Shown: positions 18,344 to 28,010 of the stretch, piece by piece
Layout of the letters: each line of letters begins with the position of its first letter
Position numbering within the stretch: position 1 is the first letter of the stretch
Source: an uncultured Actinomycetes bacterium
GTDB lineage: Bacteria > Actinomycetota > Acidimicrobiia > Acidimicrobiales > Ilumatobacteraceae
NCBI GenBank assembly: GCA_903872155.1
Contig: CAIQJP010000008.1
Span: forward strand, 79,233-143,232
Length of the DNA: 64,000 nt
Direction of reading: 5' to 3'
The notes under the pieces: generated by a model
The model's input: only the letters and a program-made list of their open reading frames with translations
Database searches by the model: none
Told to the model about the DNA's origin: nothing
Position numbers and translations under genes: made by a program

Positions 18344-19390
18344 TTATGGGGCGAACCAGCCCATGAGATCGGCAATCAGGTGTACGGGGGTCGAAGCATT
18401 GAAACAAACCGTATTACTGGCACTCACTTTGGTGATGACCAGGTTGGGAATGTCTTCGTTGGCATCAAAGTTGAGATTTGAGGTGGGTGGCTGGGCCTCG
18501 TCACACGGCCATACTGTGGCGAATCCGGCTTTAGAGGCTCCGGTTGCGGTGACGTTTAATACAACCGCTGTTGCGGCTCCCTGTACGACGGGCGAAGTCG
18601 CTGAAAGGTCGAGAACATAGATAGGCGTTGTCGTGACCCTCTTCGCTGGGCGAGAGTCAAAGAGCCGCAGAGGTGTGACGACATTGAGATTTGATCCTTG
18701 AGCGAACCAACCGCTGATGTCGGTAATCAAAAAGGTAGGTGATGATGATGCGAAACACACTTGACCGTTTGAGTCGACAGTTGCAATGACGGCGTTGGGT
18801 ATGTCTTGGTACGCCAAGTAGTTGAGGTTTGAGGTGTAGGGCTGCGGTTGATTGCACGGCCAAACGGTGATGTACCCGGGTGCTGTTGCCCCAGTTGCAG
18901 TCACATTCAGGACAACGGAACTAACTCCAGTAGTTGGTATCCCGAAATTTCCCGTCATTTGAAATGCGTATGGTGTGTCTGGCGTGATAACGAGTCCGGT
19001 CTGACGAAGATCAAATGCGCGCTCGGGTGTGAAGGTATGTAATCCATCTCCACTGATGAACCAACCACTTAAGTCAACGATCAAGTTGACGGAAGTTGAA
19101 GAGTCAAGACACAACTTGCCATATTGATCGGGAGAAGCGATGACAGTGTTGGGGATGTCTTCGCCAACGGTGTAGTTCACACTTGAAGTTGTTGGCTTGA
19201 CGTCAGCGCATGGCCACACTGTGACGTAACCATCTTGAAGAGCGCCAGTGGCAGTGACGTTCAGCGCGACAGCGCCTAGGCCTGCATTTGGTAGTCCGAA
19301 AGTTCCTTTGAGATCAAGAACCAAGGAATTATCTGCACTGACGAATCCTGAAGGACGGGTGTCGGCAACGCGGACTGGCTGCATCGGCGA
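18344..19390 (-). repeat. Three tandem 120-residue two-cysteine repeats (protease B)
   Basis: The copies begin with RVADTR, RAFDLR and RLFDSR, each followed by VLNVTATGA, a GYxTVWPC-type cysteine, SxNY or LNF, and a second cysteine in KLCLD, QVCFA or TVCFN. They diverge more than the copies in the proteins at 12742 and 49488 but keep both cysteines. Confidence 0.75.
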
Positions 19391-20767
19391 AAAAACTTCG
19401 GGTGCAATCAGGGCTGCTGCATGGACTGCATGCGCAGCATCAATGATTCCGAGACCGCAGTAATACGTGTCATTGATGTTGCTTGAACATGCAGAAGTGA
19501 TTGTTGGGGGTGACAGCGCAGGAAACGGATTGGCGACATCAGGATTGCTGAGAAGCGCCAAAACTCCGTTGTAGTCAAGTGTTGGGTTGACTGACAACAT
19601 CAACGAGACGATGCCGCTGATGATTGGCGCCGAGAAACTGGTGCCATCAACGCTGGTATATCCACCAACTGTCGTCGTTTTGATGTTTGTTCCCGGAGCA
19701 GCAATCTCAACAGTTGTGCCAAAGTTGGTGAAGCCAGCGCGTGCACCTGTTGAGGTGGTTGCCGCAACGGTGATGACGTTGTTGCAACTCGCGGGTGCAA
19801 ATTGATGAATATCGAGATCTTGACCGACGTGGTAGTTGTCGCCATTGCCGGCAGCAACAACGACGACGGATCCGGCCGCGACAGCTGCGTTGATTGCCTC
19901 TTGTTCATTAGTTGAACAAGGCCCAACTCCACCAAGGCTTAAATTGATCACACGTGCTGGTGTGGGATTGAGTGAAATTCCGTCAACCGGTAATCCGGCG
20001 GCCCAACGGATCGCTTTGATTTCATCGTCCGTTTCGCCTCCGCAAGGTCCAAGAATGCGAATGTGCTGAATGAATGAAAGTTGATTGATTCCGGCAATTC
20101 CTAAAGAGTTGTTGACGTTTGCACCAATCACACCAGCAACTTTTGTTCCGTGCCACGTTGATGAACTGGATGCGCATTGTGAACCATTAGACGCATCACC
20201 ATCATCAGTCGAGTCGCTGTCATTGGCAAAGAAGTCATAACCAGCAACAAGTCGGCCAGCCATATCGGGGTGGTTGGTTCCTCCGGTGTCAATGACTGCA
20301 ATCACTAATTCATTTGAACCAACGGTGTGGTCCCACGCTGCTTCAATTCCGATTCCCTTGTCAGCCGTAGCGAAATCTTTGAGATACCACTGTTGGTTGT
20401 AACCTGGATCGTTCGGTGAAGTTGCAACGTAACGTTGCTCATTGATTTCAGCCGATGCAACTTTGCCCGAATCAACAAGTTGTTGTACGAGTGCGTTGGC
20501 TTCAATACGAGTGATTGGCTCATCAAGTTGAAGCACTTCGAGTCGATCAACAATTTTTGATTCAACGGTGGCATTGAGTTCAAATTCATTTTCAATGAGC
20601 GACATTGCACCGAGTGACGAACGTCCGGGCAAGCGTTCAACAATAAGTTCGGACACTAAGTCGTTTTTGCTCGGCGTCTCAGCTTGGTTGCTCGCCAATG
20701 AGCGCATCGGCACCGCAGAAATTGCTAGCCCAACGAAGAGTGCAATCGCTGGCAAACGTAGTTTCAT
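18344..20767 (-). CDS. Secreted S8 subtilisin-like protease with three C-terminal repeats
   Basis: The 807-residue protein has a signal peptide (MKLRLPAIALFVGLAISAVP), a prodomain-like region to about residue 115, and an S8 domain with Asp160 (VIDTGG), His206 (HGTK in place of HGTH), the oxyanion region VVAAGNGDN and Ser377 (GTSFSAP). Three copies of the 120-residue two-cysteine repeat follow, in a variant with WPC instead of YPC. It should be exported and proteolytic. The start ATG overlaps the stop of the upstream LLM oxidoreductase as ATGA, so the two are translated together. The large protease A follows on the same strand 85 bases later. Confidence 0.9.
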   Translation of the reverse strand: MKLRLPAIALFVGLAISAVPMRSLASNQAETPSKNDLVSELIVERLPGRSSLGAMSLIENEFELNATVESKIVDRLEVLQLDEPITRIEANALVQQLVDSGKVASAEINEQRYVATSPNDPGYNQQWYLKDFATADKGIGIEAAWDHTVGSNELVIAVIDTGGTNHPDMAGRLVAGYDFFANDSDSTDDGDASNGSQCASSSSTWHGTKVAGVIGANVNNSLGIAGINQLSFIQHIRILGPCGGETDDEIKAIRWAAGLPVDGISLNPTPARVINLSLGGVGPCSTNEQEAINAAVAAGSVVVVAAGNGDNYHVGQDLDIHQFAPASCNNVITVAATTSTGARAGFTNFGTTVEIAAPGTNIKTTTVGGYTSVDGTSFSAPIISGIVSLMLSVNPTLDYNGVLALLSNPDVANPFPALSPPTITSACSSNINDTYYCGLGIIDAAHAVHAAALIAPEVFSPMQPVRVADTRPSGFVSADNSLVLDLKGTFGLPNAGLGAVALNVTATGALQDGYVTVWPCADVKPTTSSVNYTVGEDIPNTVIASPDQYGKLCLDSSTSVNLIVDLSGWFISGDGLHTFTPERAFDLRQTGLVITPDTPYAFQMTGNFGIPTTGVSSVVLNVTATGATAPGYITVWPCNQPQPYTSNLNYLAYQDIPNAVIATVDSNGQVCFASSSPTFLITDISGWFAQGSNLNVVTPLRLFDSRPAKRVTTTPIYVLDLSATSPVVQGAATAVVLNVTATGASKAGFATVWPCDEAQPPTSNLNFDANEDIPNLVITKVSASNTVCFNASTPVHLIADLMGWFAP

Positions 20768-21651
20768 TGCAGAGCCTGGGCCAACCGGAGCACTGAACGC
20801 TCATTGATGGGGTCGCTCACCAAAATCACTTCATCGGCACCGGCGTCGCGCATTTCAATCACTCGTTGACGGACATCGCTCAATGTCGCCGCGATATATG
20901 CGTCGGGCGTCGGGCGTTCACCAGCAGATGCATCGGTGACAACGAGAAGGCACGCACTACGTTTCAAAGTTGCGGGGTCACGACCAACTTCGGTCGCAAT
21001 TTCTGAAATGTGTTCGTTTTGCGTGGCGAAGCCTTCTGCCGAATTGCCGAACCAGTCAAACCAAGTGTTCCACCACTGAGCATGCGGAAGCGCAGCCCGC
21101 AAAACACGGTCGCCGATTGAACCAATCATGAGAGGAATTGGTCGATGGGGCGGGGGTAAAAGTACTGCATCGTCAACCTTGTTAAATTTGCCAGCAAATG
21201 TGCAGCGTTCACCAGAGCACAAAGTCCGCAAAATCGTGAACGCTTCTTCAAAGCGTGAGCCCCGTTGGTCGAAGGGAATCCCGAACGCATCAAATTCGGG
21301 TTGGTTCCAACCAGCACCAACTCCGAAAATGAATCGGCCTTGACTGACCTCGTCAATTCCCGCCGCCATTTTGGCGAGCAGAGCGGGCGGGTGGAAGCCA
21401 ACGCACGCAACCAGTGGACCAAGATCGATTCGTTCAGTCGCGGCAGCGAGGGCCGACAACAAAGTCCATGCTTCCCATGGTCCACGTTCGGGTCGGCCAT
21501 CGCCTCGATAAATGAGGTGATCGCCAATCCACATTGAATCAAATCCCGAGTTCTCGGCGGCCTGAGCCATGGTCTGATATTCGGGCCAGCGGACTTCGCG
21601 CTCGACCTCGGGTAGTTGAATGCCAACTCGGATTCCTTGAATCAGACTCAC
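20764..21651 (-). CDS. LLM-class F420-dependent oxidoreductase
   Basis: The 295-residue protein is a luciferase-like TIM-barrel oxidoreductase: GIRVGIQLPEVEREVRWPEYQTMAQAAENSGFDSMWIGDHL at the start, RIDLGPLVACVGFHPPALLAKMAAGIDEVSQGRFIFGVGAGWNQPEF in the middle, and LMIGSIGDRVLRAALPHAQWWN later. These features fit the F420-dependent branch. I chose GTG 21651 as the start, giving MSLIQGIRVG, rather than an upstream ATG that would run into the divergent gene. The stop overlaps the start of the secreted protease (ATGA). The substrate is unknown. Confidence 0.88.
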   Translation of the reverse strand: MSLIQGIRVGIQLPEVEREVRWPEYQTMAQAAENSGFDSMWIGDHLIYRGDGRPERGPWEAWTLLSALAAATERIDLGPLVACVGFHPPALLAKMAAGIDEVSQGRFIFGVGAGWNQPEFDAFGIPFDQRGSRFEEAFTILRTLCSGERCTFAGKFNKVDDAVLLPPPHRPIPLMIGSIGDRVLRAALPHAQWWNTWFDWFGNSAEGFATQNEHISEIATEVGRDPATLKRSACLLVVTDASAGERPTPDAYIAATLSDVRQRVIEMRDAGADEVILVSDPINERSVLRLAQALQ

Positions 21652-21690
21652 CCTTATGAGGCTAGAGAGGTTTCGGTCTACGGTGTGTCT

Positions 21691-22776
21691 ATGGGGCAAA
21701 ATCTTGACATTCGGAGCGACCCGACAACCATTGATGCGCCGTGGATGAACGAGGCTCTCCGAGCTTCGGGTATTGCCGGTTCGGCATCGATCACAAAGTG
21801 CACATTTGAAGGTTTCGTAGGCACGGGGCAGACCGGTTGCAATGCTCGATTTTCATTGGAATGGGACAATCCGGCTGGTCGTCCAAAAACAGTCATGGGT
21901 AAGTTTCCGTCGCTTGACGCAACGGCGCGGGCGACAGGTTTTGGCGGTACTGCCTACGTCACCGAGTTCAACTTTTATTCGCGTCTCGCATCAACCGTCA
22001 ATGTGCGAGCACCCAAGTGCTATCACGCCGCGCTCAACGTTGAGGCCCAAGAATTTTGCTTAATCATGGAAGATCTCTCGGGTTCAGTACAAGGTGATCA
22101 GTTCGTTGGCCTCAATCTTGACGAAGCCGAACTGGCTATTGATCAGGCTGTACTTCTGCATGCGCCTCGTTGGGGTGACCCGACTCTTCCCGAATCTGGA
22201 GTCAACCCGAGCACTCTTGAAGAGCGCTCGGCAAATTTGGCAATGATTTACGGTTTCTTACTTCCGGCTTTCGTTGATCGTTTAGGTGCACGACTCGAAC
22301 CCGAAATATTGAAAGTAATTGAAGACGCTGCGCCAGTCATTGGGTCATGGGCAATGGGCTCAGGAACTCCATTGACAGTTGCCCATTACGATTTTCGGCC
22401 AGACAACTTTATGTTTGCTCGTGAGCCAGATGCTCCGCCGCTCGTTGTCGTTGATTGGCAAACAGTGAACGAAGGTTTGGGCATGGTTGATGTGGCGTAC
22501 CTCATCGCCGGCAGCTTTACGCCCGAACGTCGTCGAGAAGTTGAAAAGCAATTGGTTGAGTCGTATCGCGTAAAACTCAACGCGGCCGGAATTAACTATG
22601 ACGTTGATACTTGCTGGCGCGACTATCGCTTCGGTTCAATTTGGGGTCTCATCATCACAGTGCTTGCCACTTCGATGGCGGCACGCACCGAACGCGGTGA
22701 CGATCTATTTGTCACCATGGCAACTCAGTACGGCCATTTAGTTCTTGATCATGATGCGTTGAGTTTGTTGAAGTAA
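21691..22776 (+). CDS. Aminoglycoside-phosphotransferase-fold kinase (ecdysteroid-kinase-like)
   Basis: From ATG 21691 the protein has 361 residues. The kinase catalytic loop is [12 protein letters not shown] and the metal-binding motif is [21 protein letters not shown], as in the APH/choline kinase superfamily; the sequence is closest to the ecdysteroid-kinase-like group common in actinobacteria. It would phosphorylate a small molecule in the cytoplasm; the substrate is unknown. A longer frame exists upstream, but 21691 leaves 39 bases to the divergent LLM gene. A Baeyer-Villiger-type monooxygenase follows 22 bases later, so the two likely form an operon. Confidence 0.85.
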   Translation: MGQNLDIRSDPTTIDAPWMNEALRASGIAGSASITKCTFEGFVGTGQTGCNARFSLEWDNPAGRPKTVMGKFPSLDATARATGFGGTAYVTEFNFYSRLASTVNVRAPKCYHAALNVEAQEFCLIMEDLSGSVQGDQFVGLNLDEAELAIDQAVLLHAPRWGDPTLPESGVNPSTLEERSANLAMIYGFLLPAFVDRLGARLEPEILKVIEDAAPVIGSWAMGSGTPLTVAHYDFRPDNFMFAREPDAPPLVVVDWQTVNEGLGMVDVAYLIAGSFTPERRREVEKQLVESYRVKLNAAGINYDVDTCWRDYRFGSIWGLIITVLATSMAARTERGDDLFVTMATQYGHLVLDHDALSLLK

Positions 22777-22798
22777 TCATTTTGAGAGTGGGGGATAT

Positions 22799-24580
22799 AT
22801 GACAACGACAGAATTTGATCCAGATTCGCTTCGGGCGAAATATGAGTTTGAGCGCGATAAGCGTTTACGTGCCGAGGGCAACGATCAATACATCGACATC
22901 TCTGATTTTGATCAGTATCTCGAGGATCCGTATGTTCAGCCCCTCAATCGCGCACCACTCTTTGACGAAGTTGAAGTTGCAGTCATCGGTGGAGGTTTTG
23001 GTGGACTGCTGGCTGGTGCACGTTTGCGTGAAGCCGGAGTGACTGATATTCGCATGATCGAAAAAGGCGGCGATTTCGGCGGAACTTGGTATTGGAATCG
23101 CTACCCAGGTGCAGCGTGTGATGTTGAGTCGTATATCTATTTGCCATTGCTCGAAGAAATTGGGTATATCCCCAAGCAGAAGTATTCAAATGCTCCTGAA
23201 ATCCTTGAACACAGCAGAGCGATTGCTCGCTTCTTCGATCTGTATACCAATGCCTGTTTGCAAACTGAAGTGACTGAACTGCGTTGGGATGAAACCGATC
23301 GCCGTTGGTTGATCCACACCAACCGTGGCGACATCATGCGCGCCAGGTTTGTGGTGATGGCTAATGGACCGCTACATCGACCAAAATTGCCAGGCATTAA
23401 GGGCATTGAAACCTTTCAGGGACACACATTCCACACCAGTCGCTGGGATTACGACTACACCGGCGGTGACTCAACTGGTGGCTTGTCAAAACTGAAGGGC
23501 AAGCGCGTCGGAATCATTGGTACTGGTGCAACTGCAGTGCAGTGTGTTCCTCATCTTGGTGCATCGGCTGATCAATTGTTTGTATTCCAACGTACGCCTT
23601 CGTCCATTGATGTGCGCAACAATCGCCCGACCGACAACGAATGGGCTGCGTCGTTACAACCAGGTTGGCAAAAAGAACGTATGGATAACTTCAATGCGTT
23701 AGTAAGCGGTGGTTTCGCTGAAGTTGATTTGGTGAATGATGGATGGACCGACATCATTGGCAACTTGCTAATTCGCCTTCGTCAAGATGCAAGTCCTGAT
23801 TTGTCGCCCGAAGGATTGGCGCGCAATCTTGAACTAGCCGACTTCGAAAAGATGGAACAGATTCGCGCGCGAGTCGAAAACATTGTGAGCGATCCGAGCA
23901 CCGCCGAACATCTCAAGCCGTGGTATCGCCAATTCTGCAAGCGGCCGTGCTTCCACGACGACTATTTGGCAACGTTTAATCGCCCCACTGTTGAACTTGT
24001 TGATACCGATGGTCGAGGTGTTGATTACATCACTGAAAAAGGCATTGTCGCTAACGGCATTGAATACGAAATTGATTGTTTGATTTATGCAACGGGTTTT
24101 GAAGTCGGAACTAATTTCAGTCGACGCGCTGGATACGAAATTTATGGTGTTGGCGGAAAGTCACTCACTCAACATTGGGATGATGGCGCGCGAACCTTCC
24201 ACGGTTTTCATAGTCATGGATTTCCCAACTGTTTCATTGTGAGTGGTGTGCAAAGTGGGTTCACTGTGAACTTCCCGCACATGCTTGAAGAACAGGCGCG
24301 TCACATTGGTTACATCTTGAATCAGATTTCTGAACTAGGTGCGACACGAATTGAAACCTCTGAAGAGTCTGAACAGTGGTGGGTTGATCGCATCATTTCG
24401 CTGTCGCAGAACAACATCAAGTTCCTCGAGTCGTGTACGCCTGGCTATTACAACAACGAAGGCAAACCAGCAGCCCGAAGTGTGCAAGGGGGCAGCTATG
24501 GCGGTGGGCCAGTGGCATTTGTACAGGTGCTCGAGCAATGGCGTGCCGACGGTGGCATGCGCGGATTGATCACTTCATAA
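22799..24580 (+). CDS. Baeyer-Villiger-type flavin monooxygenase
   Basis: The 593-residue protein has an N-terminal FAD site ([19 protein letters not shown]), the Baeyer-Villiger fingerprint [11 protein letters not shown] (residues about 206-216), an NADPH site ([14 protein letters not shown]) and the motif [12 protein letters not shown]. These enzymes insert oxygen beside a ketone, or oxidise sulfides, using NADPH and O2. The long N-terminal extension of about 55 residues is typical of cyclopentadecanone or steroid monooxygenase relatives. It follows the phosphotransferase gene closely. Its stop overlaps the convergent membrane-protein gene by six bases. Confidence 0.92.
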   Translation: MTTTEFDPDSLRAKYEFERDKRLRAEGNDQYIDISDFDQYLEDPYVQPLNRAPLFDEVEVAVIGGGFGGLLAGARLREAGVTDIRMIEKGGDFGGTWYWNRYPGAACDVESYIYLPLLEEIGYIPKQKYSNAPEILEHSRAIARFFDLYTNACLQTEVTELRWDETDRRWLIHTNRGDIMRARFVVMANGPLHRPKLPGIKGIETFQGHTFHTSRWDYDYTGGDSTGGLSKLKGKRVGIIGTGATAVQCVPHLGASADQLFVFQRTPSSIDVRNNRPTDNEWAASLQPGWQKERMDNFNALVSGGFAEVDLVNDGWTDIIGNLLIRLRQDASPDLSPEGLARNLELADFEKMEQIRARVENIVSDPSTAEHLKPWYRQFCKRPCFHDDYLATFNRPTVELVDTDGRGVDYITEKGIVANGIEYEIDCLIYATGFEVGTNFSRRAGYEIYGVGGKSLTQHWDDGARTFHGFHSHGFPNCFIVSGVQSGFTVNFPHMLEEQARHIGYILNQISELGATRIETSEESEQWWVDRIISLSQNNIKFLESCTPGYYNNEGKPAARSVQGGSYGGGPVAFVQVLEQWRADGGMRGLITS

Positions 24581-24946
24581 ATCGTCTGATTTTGCTGCTT
24601 TCAAGGCCGTAGGTATGAAAGCGATGGCGCAGACACCGAGGACGATAAACATCGTGGCCATCTGTACCTTGTAGGCGTGGTCGCGGTTGCCGATCCACAA
24701 AATGGCAATCACCGGCAAGACGATGGCAGCAGTAAACATCGTGACGAGTTTTTGAGGATTCTTCGGTTTGACGCGACTTTTGCTCAAAACATTGATGGCA
24801 TAGGCCGGAATCACGAAACCCCCGATAGCGGCGAACAGCGGATTGATTTGGCTCACGCTCTCGTTGGTGATCGATCGGGTGATGTACACCGAAGCGACAG
24901 TGGCGATAGCCGTTATTAGGCAGGCGGCGGGAGGAGTGATGCGCAT
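24575..24946 (-). CDS. Small four-helix membrane protein, unknown
   Basis: From ATG 24946 the protein has 123 residues with four hydrophobic helices: [50 protein letters not shown] and [18 protein letters not shown] do not recognise the family. A six-codon longer form from TTG 24964 is possible but less likely. The end overlaps the monooxygenase end by six bases in the opposite direction. Confidence 0.65.
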   Translation of the reverse strand: MRITPPAACLITAIATVASVYITRSITNESVSQINPLFAAIGGFVIPAYAINVLSKSRVKPKNPQKLVTMFTAAIVLPVIAILWIGNRDHAYKVQMATMFIVLGVCAIAFIPTALKAAKSDDL

Positions 24947-25013
24947 GTGCGAAGGGTACCCCAACTTCAGATCGCCTGAACGCCGACAACAATTGTCGTG
25001 TTATTGTCAATAC

Positions 25014-25496
25014 ATGAGCGGATTGCGGGGGTTGATCACTGAGGCTTTGGCGACCGCCGACTGGCCCTATCGCGACGATGGTGCACCCTCGGCTATCGGA
25101 ACATCAATCTTCTATGGCGACACTGTCGTTGGGGGATCAATCCAGCCGTATGAAGATGTTGGTCTGATACGCATTATTGCCTTCGGAAGTGCCGATGCCC
25201 CGGTTAATTCTCGACCGAAGTTGTACGAATTGTGCGGAAAACTGAATTCTGGTCTCCTCGATGTCACATTTGAAATCGATGCAGTACTGAAAGTCCCCGT
25301 GTGCCGAACCACGGCACATATTGAAGCGATTCATGAACTTACTGGGCAAAAAGTGTTGGCACTTCTTGGCACTGTTACTGCAAATTATGTTGCCTACCTC
25401 CCGGCATTTATCGCTGTGAATGAATTGGATTGTGAAGTGGATGACGCACTTCAAACTGTTCAGCAGAATTACTCGACAACTAACTCAGGATTTTGA
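25014..25496 (+). CDS. Small YbjN-like protein, first gene of the DUF4157/AAA operon
   Basis: I placed the start at ATG 25014 (MSGLRGLITEALATADWPYRDDG), giving 160 residues. The alternation of an N-terminal helix, a beta-sheet block and a C-terminal helical part recalls YbjN/type-III-chaperone-like folds, but this is a weak resemblance. It has no signal peptide or membrane helix. The final TGA overlaps the TTG start of the DUF4157 gene (TTGA at 25493-25496), so the two proteins are probably made together. A chaperone role for the DUF4157 protein is an attractive inference. Confidence 0.65.
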   Translation: MSGLRGLITEALATADWPYRDDGAPSAIGTSIFYGDTVVGGSIQPYEDVGLIRIIAFGSADAPVNSRPKLYELCGKLNSGLLDVTFEIDAVLKVPVCRTTAHIEAIHELTGQKVLALLGTVTANYVAYLPAFIAVNELDCEVDDALQTVQQNYSTTNSGF

Positions 25497-27988
25497 TTGA
25501 TTTGAATCGCACCAAAAGTAATCACAAAATTCCGCAGATTCCTGAACTTGTCGCGGGTGAAAAATTGGTAGCTGAAAACAGCAAGCCAATCAATTCATCA
25601 ATGACTGGTCTTGGGTTGTTGGCGCAAGCGCGACTCGAGGTTGGCAGAGTTAATGATCCAGCCGAATTAGAAGCAGACCAGACTGCCGCTGAGTTTTTGA
25701 AATGGGCGCGCTCTGGTCCGTCGTCAGCTGATCAAAACCAGTTGATGGTTTCGAACCAAACAACATCGGCCCGCCGGTCATCCTCGGGCACGATGGAGAC
25801 CGGTGGTTTCGGAGTCGGTGGCGAAGTTGAACAAGATATTCGACGCGAGGCAAACGGTGGTCAGGCCTTGCAGGACTCGACGCGTCAACAGTTTGAAGGT
25901 TTCTTTGGCACCGACCTGGGTGATGTACGTGTTCACGCAGATGCCAAAGCCGCTGAATTAAGTCGCACATTGGGGGCTGATGCATTTACGGTTGGCAGCA
26001 ACGTATTTTTCGGTGCTGGAAAATTCTCTCCCGGCAATGACTCGGGAAATAATTTGTTGGCGCACGAATTGACCCACGTGGTTCAACAGAGCAGTGGCGC
26101 CAACCGACGAATCAACCCAGATGCTGTGCGAATTTCTAGATCTCCTATAGGCAACGGTGTGATTCATCGCAGCATTTCCTCTGAGGAAGCAATCATGACC
26201 ACCTCTGCAGGTGGGTTGTTCGTTGCGTTTAACGGATTGCTCACCGCTGCTAAAGATTTGTTTATGAGTCTGAAAGATGAGAAATCTGACAGTGAAAAAC
26301 TCTTACGGAGTTGTCAAGTTCTGAGAAATAGTTCGGACATCACAAGTTCAAGTTTGAAAATAGTCGTTGCTGCTGGTGGAGGGATGGCGGGAGCGATTAC
26401 GCAGGCCATTCCTGGAATCGGTTTAATCGTCTCGTTCATGAGTTTGATGGAAAACCTTCTGACGCAGATCGTGCCACTGTTAAACGCGCGAAAAACTGCA
26501 AATGCAACTGTCGTTGAACTCAATAAGAAGGCAGCAGCCTTCCGTCCTGGTTCGCCAGAAGACATCAATGTGAAGGTCAATATTTCTGCGGTCAAACGCG
26601 TGATTCAAGAATCGTCTTGGAAATTAGGCATTGTCATCACCAAGGCAGTACTGGATGCTGTTGCTATTGGTGGGCAGATTGCCAATCTCTCAGTTGTGGG
26701 AGCACCGGTAGGAGTGGTGATGACCCTCGCTGCTGTTGGCTCAAAGGTTTTTGTTGGCGCCGTTGACACTGTCGGAAATTGGGTTGCTGAACATAAGTCG
26801 GCGAAAGCTGAAGTTGCGTATGACGCGGCCAAGAAGAACTTGGAAGCGGCCAAAGAATCAGGAGATACGGGCGATATTGATACGGCTCAAAAAGCACATG
26901 ATGCGGCGTATCAAGTGCTTTTGTCGAAGAGCACGCGTACTGCATTTAAGCAACTTCTTGAAGCTGCTTTCCAGGGCATGCGCAACGGGGAAGATTTTTG
27001 CGAACCCAGTATGAGGAAGTTGCTACTGGATTATGGCGTGACTGAAGCATTTATCTCCGATACCGAAGCACTATTCCGAAGCACCGCGATAGAAGGCCGA
27101 CAGACGATTCAGATCGACAGTGAAGTCGCGTTAGTCGAAGTTGGGAAGTTGATCGCAGTTGGTGAACCCAAGACGATGCAAAAGCGAATGAGTGAATGGA
27201 GTGCTTCCCTCGGCGCTGGTTTGAAGAAGGCAAAGGACATGGTTGTGGGCGCTGCGAAGGCACTCGGGACTTCGATAGCAGATGGGGCAGAGCTTGGTAG
27301 CGATATCGGTAAGGCAGTAGGAACAACAGTGGGGGCTGTGGGTGGTATGGCAGTTGGAGCTGCAGTCGCAGGCCCACTCGGGGCGATCGCTGGTGGTGCT
27401 ACGGGCGGTGGCGCTGGTTTCGCGACTGGGGCAGTGGTTGGAGGAATAGTAGGCGGGGTAGTTGGACCATTTGTGACAGCTGGTCGTGCCGCGGTTGAGT
27501 TCTTCACATCGAAGCCTCCTCCCAAATTCGAATCCGATGCCAAATATGAATATGTTGAGAAAGAAGTCAAGACTGCAGTTGAAAGCGCGTTAGCGCCGAT
27601 CAGGGCAAAAGTGAAGCCGGGAGTCGGAGTAACTGAGAAAATACTCAATAAAGCTTTAGAAAAACCATATGCAAATCTTCTCGCACGTTTCATTCCAAAA
27701 GAGTCGGTCGGTCGTCGAGAACAGATGAATGACATGGTCACATTAGAAGTGAAGCGTTTGCTCGCTGGCCTGAGGTCAAATGGAAAAGAGATAAACGTCG
27801 CGGAAACAAAGATCACTTTCACTAACACTGCAATCAAGATCACTCTTGCATTGAAGCCCAATATGGTGGCGCCACCTAAAAAAGCAGAAGACACCAGTAA
27901 AGCACCAGCCGAAACTTCATTCGTCAATCCGTTGTACGTCGGTAAAGCCAAACCCGCTAGCACTCCCAAAGTTGTGGAATGGGGTTAG
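25493..27988 (+). CDS. DUF4157 (HExxH) protein with glycine-zipper C-terminal region; eCIS-type effector candidate
   Basis: The 831-residue protein starts at TTG 25493. Residues about 128-205 are a DUF4157 domain, with FFGTDLGDVRVHADAKAAELSR and the zinc-protease-like HELTH motif at 191-195. DUF4157 is strongly associated with cargo of extracellular contractile injection systems. Hydrophobic stretches follow at about 290-327 and 386-427, then a Lys/Ala-rich helix and a long glycine zipper at 604-664 (GAVGGMAVGAAVAGPLGAIA and onward), which could insert into membranes. No signal peptide is present, as expected for cargo loaded in the cytoplasm. It lies upstream of an eCIS-type AAA+ ATPase. The effector role is inference. 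Confidence 0.85.
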   Translation: MIDLNRTKSNHKIPQIPELVAGEKLVAENSKPINSSMTGLGLLAQARLEVGRVNDPAELEADQTAAEFLKWARSGPSSADQNQLMVSNQTTSARRSSSGTMETGGFGVGGEVEQDIRREANGGQALQDSTRQQFEGFFGTDLGDVRVHADAKAAELSRTLGADAFTVGSNVFFGAGKFSPGNDSGNNLLAHELTHVVQQSSGANRRINPDAVRISRSPIGNGVIHRSISSEEAIMTTSAGGLFVAFNGLLTAAKDLFMSLKDEKSDSEKLLRSCQVLRNSSDITSSSLKIVVAAGGGMAGAITQAIPGIGLIVSFMSLMENLLTQIVPLLNARKTANATVVELNKKAAAFRPGSPEDINVKVNISAVKRVIQESSWKLGIVITKAVLDAVAIGGQIANLSVVGAPVGVVMTLAAVGSKVFVGAVDTVGNWVAEHKSAKAEVAYDAAKKNLEAAKESGDTGDIDTAQKAHDAAYQVLLSKSTRTAFKQLLEAAFQGMRNGEDFCEPSMRKLLLDYGVTEAFISDTEALFRSTAIEGRQTIQIDSEVALVEVGKLIAVGEPKTMQKRMSEWSASLGAGLKKAKDMVVGAAKALGTSIADGAELGSDIGKAVGTTVGAVGGMAVGAAVAGPLGAIAGGATGGGAGFATGAVVGGIVGGVVGPFVTAGRAAVEFFTSKPPPKFESDAKYEYVEKEVKTAVESALAPIRAKVKPGVGVTEKILNKALEKPYANLLARFIPKESVGRREQMNDMVTLEVKRLLAGLRSNGKEINVAETKITFTNTAIKITLALKPNMVAPPKKAEDTSKAPAETSFVNPLYVGKAKPASTPKVVEWG

Positions 27989-28010
27989 AAATTAGTGCGA
28001 CGACATCTCA

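Noticed and set aside
24843..25013. Longer N-terminus for the small protein before DUF4157
   Set aside because: The extension has an odd Cys/Met-rich composition and runs over the promoter and start of the opposite gene; ATG 25014 gives a sensible protein.
27109..27969. 286-codon open frame antisense to the DUF4157 gene
   Set aside because: Long Ala/Pro/Thr runs mirror the glycine-zipper codons on the other strand; no ribosome binding site or domain pattern.
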